Below are positions 15,068 to 19,951 of a stretch of 19,951 nt of DNA, piece after piece. Source of the stretch: Candidatus Sigynarchaeota archaeon (GTDB taxonomy: Archaea > Asgardarchaeota > Lokiarchaeia > Sigynarchaeales > Sigynarchaeaceae); the NCBI GenBank assembly GCA_030587525.1, contig JAUQYW010000535.1:1-19951 (forward strand), given 5' to 3'. How positions within the stretch are numbered: position 1 is the first letter of the stretch; each line of letters begins with the position of its first letter. Made by a program: the position numbers and the translations under genes. The notes beneath the pieces were generated by a model. The model saw only the letters and a list, made by a program, of their open reading frames with translations, ran no database searches and had not been told where the DNA came from.

Positions 15068-15829
15068 TCACGGCACGGGCAATCGTCCAGCCGATCGTGC
15101 TTCGTGTTGCTCGTTGCCGCCAGACACGTCGGCATGCTGCTGCGAGTCTCGCTTCCAGATGCTCAAGCGCATGAAACCGAAGTACAGCAAGACGATGGCA
15201 ATGTCCATGAGGATCGCGCCAATTAATTCGGCCCCGGGAATGATTCCCACAGCGAACGGTGTTTCGCCAAGCTCGCCGATCACGAATGTGGTGATGGCAA
15301 CGACCATGAGAAGGGCATTCCTTCGCGCCGAGCCACTTACCCGTTTCACGGCGTTGATGTAAATGAGGATAATGAACGCGACGAGCAAGGGATTTACAAA
15401 TAACTGGACCCAGATCCTCAACCGTATCACCGGAAACGGGAACCGGCCGATCACGTCGACCAGGATGATGGCCAAGGCCACGCAACCGATTTTCGTGAAC
15501 AGATACCGTGACCTCGTGAAAATCGCTGATTCGATGGCCGCGACCAGCAGCACGACGCTGGCAATGACGAGGAACACGCCGATGTCGAAGAGCGAGCTGT
15601 TGTTAAAGAGACCGTAAAGCATGTACGTGTGCGTGTAGAATCCATGCGCGGAAAAAAAGGCGACAACGCACGTGTAATATTTTTGCGTGGGTCCTCGTCC
15701 AATCATGGTCGTGTTTTGTGCCCTCGCGACCTTGCGGGTCTTGTACGTGAGCATGATGCCCAAGCCTACATCGAGGCACACGGCGACGATTTCAAAGATG
15801 AATGCCGCGAGCTTCAATTCATCGGCCAT
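15068..15829 (-). CDS. Seven-helix membrane protein of unknown function
   Basis: 253 aa from ATG 15829. About seven hydrophobic helices can be drawn (AAFIFEIVAVCLDVGLGIML, YTCVVAFFSAHGFYTHTYML, IGVFLVIASVVLLVAAI, IGCVALAIILVDVI, LFVNPLLVAFIILIYI, ALLMVVAITTFVIGEL, LIGAILMDIAIVLLYFGFM), then a hydrophilic tail rich in Gln, Glu, His and Ser. Helix number and tail recall seven-helix sensory or receptor-like proteins, but no specific family is recognised. The frame has an earlier ATG at 15862. 15829 is preferred because a TATA-like GTTTTTATTG (15851-15860, minus strand) is centred about 26 nt before it, typical of a leaderless mRNA. It is divergent from the MglA-like GTPase and lies just upstream of the transposon remnant. 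Confidence 0.8.
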   Translation of the reverse strand: MADELKLAAFIFEIVAVCLDVGLGIMLTYKTRKVARAQNTTMIGRGPTQKYYTCVVAFFSAHGFYTHTYMLYGLFNNSSLFDIGVFLVIASVVLLVAAIESAIFTRSRYLFTKIGCVALAIILVDVIGRFPFPVIRLRIWVQLFVNPLLVAFIILIYINAVKRVSGSARRNALLMVVAITTFVIGELGETPFAVGIIPGAELIGAILMDIAIVLLYFGFMRLSIWKRDSQQHADVSGGNEQHEARSAGRLPVP

Positions 15830-15850
15830 GCAACCGACATGGGTGCTTCT

Positions 15851-15860
15851 CAATAAAAAC
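15851..15860 (-). promoter_or_regulatory. TATA-like box of the seven-helix protein gene
   Basis: GTTTTTATTG on the minus strand, centred about 26 nt before ATG 15829. Confidence 0.4.
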
Positions 15861-15906
15861 ATTTGGCATTAGCAATGGCCTTTCTATAGACCCCAGACAC
15901 GTGGTA

Positions 15907-15926
15907 TATTGGCGATTTAGCCAATA
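15907..15926. repeat. 7-bp inverted repeat between divergent genes
   Basis: TATTGGC and GCCAATA separated by 6 nt, in the 300-bp gap between the seven-helix gene and the GTPase gene. It is a candidate regulator site for one or both. The same gap holds a strong plus-strand TATA (TCTATAAATA, 15981-15990) and a small hairpin AGACC-CT-GGTCT (16078-16089). Confidence 0.35.
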
Positions 15927-16128
15927 AATGTTTTAAACACCGCCACATAAATATTTTAATCTCCCGCACGCCATAGTTTATCTATAAATAGCATAAATCG
16001 GTTACATTTAATCGAGTAATGATACCTCGGTAATCTCGCGGTTTGTATAGAAGGAAGGTACAGTCCTGGTATCAACGAGACCCTGGTCTATCTCAAATAA
16101 TATTCACGATCATAATACTAACGTCGAC

Positions 16129-16794
16129 GTGATTGATGCAATGTGTCCAAGCAGAAGAGCCGATGGCACACTCGTGTTTAAACTGGTGTTCTGGGGCCCG
16201 TCGATGGGCGGGAAAACGACTGCGCTCGCATGGGTATACGAGAAAGAAGGACTGGCCTCTGGGCAGCTCCAGAGCATCTCCGACCCCACTGGGCGCACGC
16301 TGTTCTTCGACCGGCTCGTCGCAAAGGTTTCTAACGTCGTATTTCAGGTTTATACCGTTGCGGGACAACGGAGACACAAGTTTCAACGCCAAACCGTTCT
16401 CAAAGGCACAGACGCCCTTGTCTTCTTTTGGGACAGCGACCAGGCCCAATGGAATGAGAACATATACAGCCTCAAGGAGCTCCTCCAGATGTATGGCAAC
16501 AAGGTGCTTTCTTCCGATATCAAGATCCCGCCCGAGGTCCCGCTCATCGTGTGCGCCAACAAGCGCGACCTGCCGAACATCACGGGCATCGACAAGATCA
16601 AGGACGTGCTAAAGGCTGCCAAGATGCCGAACACGGTCATCTTCGAGACCGTCGCCATCACCGGAACGAACGTCAAGCGCGCCTTCGTCTACGCGGCACG
16701 TGAATGCGTCTTGCGTCACTACCAGAAGCTCAAGAGCGGGGAGCAGGTTCCCCCTGCTTCGCCCGAGACCGAGCCGACGGCGCCCGGTCCTTGA
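16129..16794 (+). CDS. MglA/Ras-like small GTPase
   Basis: 221 aa from GTG 16129. G1 is GPSMGGKT (23-30), G3 is TVAGQ (76-80), G4 is NKRD (144-147) and G5 is ETVA (173-176). In G3 the usual D-x-x-G aspartate is absent and the motif reads T-V-A-G-Q, as in the MglA group (T-V-P-G-Q), and the RTLFFDRL segment between G1 and G3 also matches MglA. Bacterial MglA sets cell polarity and is switched by the roadblock protein MglB; archaeal roles are unknown. After the G domain there is a Pro/Glu/Thr-rich tail of about 18 residues without a lipidation Cys. ATG 16141 is an alternative start. AAATAATATT (16095-16104) is a TATA-like box fitting a start near 16129. The longin-like gene is nearby. Confidence 0.92.
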   Translation: MIDAMCPSRRADGTLVFKLVFWGPSMGGKTTALAWVYEKEGLASGQLQSISDPTGRTLFFDRLVAKVSNVVFQVYTVAGQRRHKFQRQTVLKGTDALVFFWDSDQAQWNENIYSLKELLQMYGNKVLSSDIKIPPEVPLIVCANKRDLPNITGIDKIKDVLKAAKMPNTVIFETVAITGTNVKRAFVYAARECVLRHYQKLKSGEQVPPASPETEPTAPGP

Positions 16795-16889
16795 GCTTCC
16801 CATCACGTTTTCTTTTCATGAACTCCTTTTTCGCGATTAAGTACTATCATAAAAATAGCGCACGTTGTACGTTCGACGGGGCGACCATA

Positions 16890-16978
16890 GAATGCCCCGC
16901 CACAACGATCCAGTAATGCATGTCAGAGTTCCAAAGGAGAATGCCCCGTTAGGCCCCCCCGGCCACACGACGATCCAG
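16890..16978. repeat. Two imperfect copies of a GC-rich motif
   Basis: 16890-16913 and 16939-16978 share GAATGCCCCG followed by a CCA...CGATCCAG end; the second copy has about 14-16 extra bases in the middle. The first copy can fold with the CGGGGC just before it into a 6-bp stem. No protein frame covers them. They may be remnants of a small mobile or structured RNA element; the function is unknown. Confidence 0.4.
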
Positions 16979-17090
16979 AAAAAGCGATTCCAGTATGAGA
17001 AGGAATCTCAATCTTTATTTCACGTTTCTTTGTAATGGTCATAAAACACTATTAACCCGAAGGGAGTTTTGTTATTTGAGTTGAGTATCC

Positions 17091-17261
17091 ATGAAATGTA
17101 AAACGATAATAACCGCGATCCGTAACTGGGCGAAAGATTCCAACAATGTCGAGAACGAAATCACCGCGTGGCTCCAAACAAATCTAGAAGTAAAGGTCAT
17201 CTCATTCGCGCAAGTATCTCTGGGCTCAGGGACCATCATCACAACAATCTTGTACGAATGA
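17091..17261 (+). CDS. 56-aa small protein (Cse60-like layout)
   Basis: ATG 17091 to TGA 17261. The frame gives MKCKTIITAIRNWAKDSNNV, then ENEITAWLQTNLEVKVISFA and QVSLGSGTIITTILYE. The arrangement (a basic start, a short helix with E-N-E-I-x-x-W-L, a beta strand around V-K-V-I, and a final strand ending T-I-L-Y-E) resembles small single-domain proteins such as the bacterial sporulation-associated Cse60 family, which end in a similar hydrophobic strand plus Y-E. The similarity is by pattern only and the function is unknown. Upstream AT-rich elements (CATAAAACAC, about 17040-17049) and a T-rich tract right after the stop (17262-17277) support a separate short transcript. Confidence 0.6.
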   Translation: MKCKTIITAIRNWAKDSNNVENEITAWLQTNLEVKVISFAQVSLGSGTIITTILYE

Positions 17262-17277
17262 TTTTTCTTTTGTTTTC
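17262..17277 (+). terminator. T-rich tract after the 56-aa gene
   Basis: TTTTTCTTTTGTTTT immediately follows the stop on the plus strand, fitting archaeal oligo-T termination. Confidence 0.4.
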
Positions 17278-17367
17278 TACTCCTTCCGACCAAAGATCGC
17301 CCTGCAATTCTTTCCCAGTAAATTGAAGAACGAAAACTGGTAAAATAATCAAGGTGCCGACTTGTGA

Positions 17368-18111
17368 TCATCGCAGAAAATCCGCCCACGCCATCGCGAT
17401 GAACCGGATTGCCATGATGGCCAAGATTGCCAAGATGCCGATGATGAACTTCTCCTTGGAAATCTTTGGCGTGACCCGATGGCCGCAGCGGATGGCAACG
17501 TAGATCAAGGGGAAGCCAAGCAAGAAGATCGGCCACAAGTCGACCGGGAATAGCCCGGTGCCCGCGTAGATCCCCACCTTGAAAATCGTCAGGATAAACG
17601 AGTTCAAGGCGAAATTTGCGATGAAACTTTCCCGCTCGTGATTTGTTCGCTCCAGGATCACGACGAAGACCGGTCCCGACGCTCCTATCAACCCGCCGAG
17701 GAAACCGTACCCGAATGCACCGGAGTACAGCCAGCCATCCGCCAGCGGACCGTGGCACGTTTTCTTTGCCATGGCTCGGGCCTTGAAAATCACGTAACAC
17801 GCGATGAACACGCCCAAGATCAGCTCGATCCACGCGACAGGGGAGACGCTGATCAGCAAGGACCCGATGGTGGTCCCGACCAAGCCAATCGGCACCGTTC
17901 TTTTCAGGAACGGCTTGTCGAGAAATCCGCGGTACTTGAGCACGTTCATCACGCAGAGCAGCACGCCCCAGTATGCCGCCAAGACGACTGCAGATTGGAC
18001 ATTCACGATCAGTGTTAAAAAGGGTATGAGGATCAGCGCGTCCCCGAACCCAAACGCCGCCCCGATGAACATGGAGAAAAACAAGACGATCAAGATCCAG
18101 ACGGCATCCAT
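17368..18111 (-). CDS. TauE/SafE-family membrane permease
   Basis: 247 aa with about eight membrane helices in two halves. The opening helix (WILIVLFFSMFIGAAFGFGDALILIPFL) has the G-x-G-x-x-x-x-x-P pattern of TauE/SafE permeases, and the second half repeats it as GFLGGLIGASGPVFVVIL, the internal duplication typical of the family. Members export or import small anions such as sulfite, sulfoacetate or related organosulfur compounds; the substrate here is unknown. A TATA-like element (18134-18147, AT-rich on the minus strand) is centred about 29 nt before the ATG at 18111, fitting a nearly leaderless transcript. It lies 54 bp after the V4R gene on the same strand, so a shared transcript is also possible. 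Confidence 0.88.
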   Translation of the reverse strand: MDAVWILIVLFFSMFIGAAFGFGDALILIPFLTLIVNVQSAVVLAAYWGVLLCVMNVLKYRGFLDKPFLKRTVPIGLVGTTIGSLLISVSPVAWIELILGVFIACYVIFKARAMAKKTCHGPLADGWLYSGAFGYGFLGGLIGASGPVFVVILERTNHERESFIANFALNSFILTIFKVGIYAGTGLFPVDLWPIFLLGFPLIYVAIRCGHRVTPKISKEKFIIGILAILAIMAIRFIAMAWADFLR

Positions 18112-18165
18112 ACTTGCAAGGATAGTGCTCGATACAAATAATTTTTGAGAAATGCGAGGACGCGC

Positions 18166-19323
18166 TCACTCTTTCCTTCCGGCGAGGACCGAAACCTCGA
18201 AAAGGCAATGCTTGTCACCCTTCACCGCGCACTCTGTTTCCTTCACGGTCACGCGCTTTCCAGCAAGAGATTCGAACATACCACTGATGAAACCCCCGAT
18301 CAAGTAATCAGTGGCGACTTGTTGCAATGGCATGCCTGCCGTGAAGGGATTCCTCGTGAGCACCACGTGGTACGTGCTCTCCCCTTTTTGTGCAACGTCA
18401 AAGATGCCCCAGCCGAACAGCGTGAGCTTGCGGAGATAAGCCTTGATGGCAGCGATGTCCATCCGTTCCGTGCTCGGGAGATCCTTGAGCAGGTGGCTTC
18501 GACCGACGCGGAACAAGACGGGCCCCATCGTTTTCCAGCCGAGGAGGTCCGCGGTTTTCAAGAACATGGAATTGATGGACGCAACATCCTTGATCACGAG
18601 CCGCCTGGCGGCGCTTTTTTCACCGAGCATCAAGACCCCGTTTTCGGGCATCGATAGCTGGTCAATGAGCTTGTCAAATTCCTCGGGATTCACGATGCTT
18701 TTCGCGTCCAGCTTCTCGATTTGCAGCACGTCGACCTTCGATCCCATCACTTGCGTGCCTTCCTTGAGCGGGATTATTTGGTACGTGCATTCTTGCCCGC
18801 CGCCCGCCATCTCGGAGCATTTCGTTTCCTTGACCTCATACTTTCCGCCATAGCTGAGCTCGAATGCGCGAGCGAGGATACCAGCGAAATCGTCGTGCAC
18901 CGGTTCCTGCTGCGGTATATTCGACTGGGGAAAGCGGGAGATGGTGATGGTACCGTTGCCGGTCGACGAGTCAAAATCCAGGTGCTCTGCATAGCCCCAA
19001 CCAAACAGCGACATAATCGCGCAGAAATACTTGAATAATTCCTTGCCTTTGAAATCTTGCTCGATGGCATCCTTGATGATGGCATCCGCGCTTAGCTGGT
19101 TGAGGCTGTAGAGCAAGTTTCTGGCGAGTTTTTTCCCTATAGTGTTGCGGAGTTCGATGCGAATTTCTTGGAAAATCCCCGCAGGTAAAATGTACATGTG
19201 CGTATTCTGGTGATCCTCGTAAACGTTCCCGTCCTTCCACTTCAATGCCTTAAAAATCTGCTTCTGAATTAATTTGGGGTGCTCGATGAGACTCAAGTAT
19301 AATTTTCGTTTGAGGACCGACAT
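18166..19323 (-). CDS. Double V4R-domain protein
   Basis: 385 aa built from two similar halves. Each half has a F-G-W-G strand-turn (107-110 and 303-306) and ends in the V4R cysteine signature: VKETKCSEMAGGGQECTYQI (C169, C179) and VKETECAVKGDKHCLFEV (C365, C373). V4R (4-vinyl-reductase-like) domains bind small hydrophobic ligands and metals or serve as sensors; in archaea they occur in regulators and in tetrapyrrole- or aromatic-related proteins. No DNA-binding or catalytic domain accompanies them here, so this may be a ligand sensor or scaffold. ATG 19323 has a TATA-like TAATTAA (19347-19353, overlapping the stop of the upstream sugar symporter) about 26 nt before it, so it can be transcribed on its own. 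Confidence 0.85.
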   Translation of the reverse strand: MSVLKRKLYLSLIEHPKLIQKQIFKALKWKDGNVYEDHQNTHMYILPAGIFQEIRIELRNTIGKKLARNLLYSLNQLSADAIIKDAIEQDFKGKELFKYFCAIMSLFGWGYAEHLDFDSSTGNGTITISRFPQSNIPQQEPVHDDFAGILARAFELSYGGKYEVKETKCSEMAGGGQECTYQIIPLKEGTQVMGSKVDVLQIEKLDAKSIVNPEEFDKLIDQLSMPENGVLMLGEKSAARRLVIKDVASINSMFLKTADLLGWKTMGPVLFRVGRSHLLKDLPSTERMDIAAIKAYLRKLTLFGWGIFDVAQKGESTYHVVLTRNPFTAGMPLQQVATDYLIGGFISGMFESLAGKRVTVKETECAVKGDKHCLFEVSVLAGRKE

Positions 19324-19346
19324 TGGATATTAGATCTATTAATTTC

Positions 19347-19353
19347 TTAATTA
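19347..19353 (-). promoter_or_regulatory. TATA-like box of the V4R gene, overlapping the upstream stop codon
   Basis: TAATTAA, centred about 26 nt before ATG 19323; its outer bases belong to the TAA stop of the symporter gene. Confidence 0.35.
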
Positions 19354-19951
19354 GGCTTTCTCCGCTGCTGTTCGCTTGGTTGCCAAGTCTGCTTGAATTT
19401 GTTTGCTCATTTTTTGCGTGATGGGATACAAGAAAAGCATGCAGACCAACGACAAGGCGGTCAGGATGAAGGGCATGCCGATAAATGCAAGATTGATGCC
19501 GAAGATCGCGAAGGGTGCTTGTACGGCCTGGTTCGGCACGAATCCAGTGGCAGCTAAGATGTATCCAGGAATGGCGGCCCCGATGCCCCCGCCAGCTTTA
19601 ACGATGAACGAGAAGACCGAAGCGATGGCGCCTTCCGACCTGAACCCCCTTTTCCACTCGATGTAATCCATCAGATCGGCTTGCATCGCGTAATTCACGA
19701 CCGAGGCAAAGCCCGCGCCTACCCGGCTCACGCCAAGAAAGAAAAGAATCACAACTGTCTCACCCGAGGGGATGAAAAGCACCGGGAGCACCGGAATTAT
19801 CGTGGATATCGTCCCGTACACCCAGATGTTCTTGTTCCCGATTTTCTTGAGCAAATAAATGGCCAGCAACATGCCAGCACCGCCTAGAAGCACCGTGATG
19901 ATCCCGAAGTACACCAGCAGCGTGGGATCTCCCATGACGTACATGAAATAG
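19351..19951 (-). CDS. GPH-family (MelB-like) sugar:cation symporter, C-terminal half (partial)
   Basis: The frame is open to the window edge, so the N-terminal part is outside; about 200 residues of an expected 430-480 are visible. They hold five to six membrane helices and the segment ADLMDYIEWKRGFRSEG, which matches the cytoplasmic signature (D-x-x-E-W-K-x-G-x-R) of glycoside-pentoside-hexuronide symporters, followed by the Gly-rich helix KAGGGIGAAIPGYIL. GPH proteins bring in oligosaccharides or hexuronides with H+ or Na+. The C-terminal tail is hydrophilic (KQIQADLATKRTAAEKA). Possible partner in the use of sugars released by the DUF4832/GH57-like cassette, but it is 6 kb away from it. 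The V4R gene begins 27 bp downstream. Confidence 0.85.
   Translation of the reverse strand, partial: YFMYVMGDPTLLVYFGIITVLLGGAGMLLAIYLLKKIGNKNIWVYGTISTIIPVLPVLFIPSGETVVILFFLGVSRVGAGFASVVNYAMQADLMDYIEWKRGFRSEGAIASVFSFIVKAGGGIGAAIPGYILAATGFVPNQAVQAPFAIFGINLAFIGMPFILTALSLVCMLFLYPITQKMSKQIQADLATKRTAAEKA

Noticed and set aside
17072..18208. Minus-strand frame of 378 aa over the TauE/SafE gene
   Set aside because: Another frame of the permease region, rich in Arg, Gly and His and lacking membrane helices; the 247-aa frame has clear family features.
1..19951. CRISPR array or restriction-modification cluster near the methylase
   Set aside because: No regular direct repeats with spacers and no endonuclease-like gene next to the methylase were found.

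Overview
The window looks archaeal. It carries a group II chaperonin (thermosome) gene and a methanofuran-biosynthesis pair (MfnF-like and MfnE-like). Several genes have AT-rich TATA-like boxes about 20-30 nt before the chosen start codon, as expected for leaderless archaeal transcripts. A MglA/Ras-like GTPase and a stand-alone longin/SRX-like domain gene lie close together, a combination best known from Asgard archaea. That lineage is an inference: there is no rRNA or ribosomal marker here. Base composition is moderate and coding density is high on both strands.

Layout. 1-225 is the tail of a membrane-anchored surface protein. 301-2179 (+) is the overlapping mfnF-mfnE pair. 2163-3728 (-) is a D12-class adenine DNA methyltransferase followed by a second gene that resembles the same fold but has lost the DPPY catalytic motif. 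3871-5511 (-) is the thermosome, with a leader rich in palindromes and a Shine-Dalgarno site, preceded by a GNAT acetyltransferase (5646-6134, -). 6209-7921 (-) is an unrecognised 570-aa protein. 8222-8578 (+) is a small unrecognised protein with an ambiguous start. 8610-13274 (+) is an apparent extracellular-carbohydrate cassette: a DUF4832-type protein, a GH57-like secreted protein and a polytopic membrane protein. 13389-13859 (-) holds two tiny tandem membrane proteins that look like diverged duplicates.

13965-16794 holds the longin-like gene, an IS200/IS605-type remnant (internally deleted, frameshifted tnpB between two hairpins), a seven-helix membrane protein and, divergently, the MglA-like GTPase. 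The stretch 16795-17367 contains short repeats and a 56-aa gene at 17091-17261. The right end (-) reads MFS/GPH sugar symporter (5' end outside the window), a double V4R-domain protein and a TauE/SafE permease.

How it may fit together. mfnF-mfnE implies tetrahydromethanopterin/methanofuran C1 metabolism elsewhere in the genome. The DUF4832/GH57-like pair and the GPH symporter are consistent with use or remodelling of extracellular glycans. The most unusual item is the methyltransferase and pseudo-methyltransferase pair, which suggests a heteromeric DNA-modifying enzyme. The second is the GTPase/longin/membrane-protein neighbourhood, which is interrupted by the transposon remnant.
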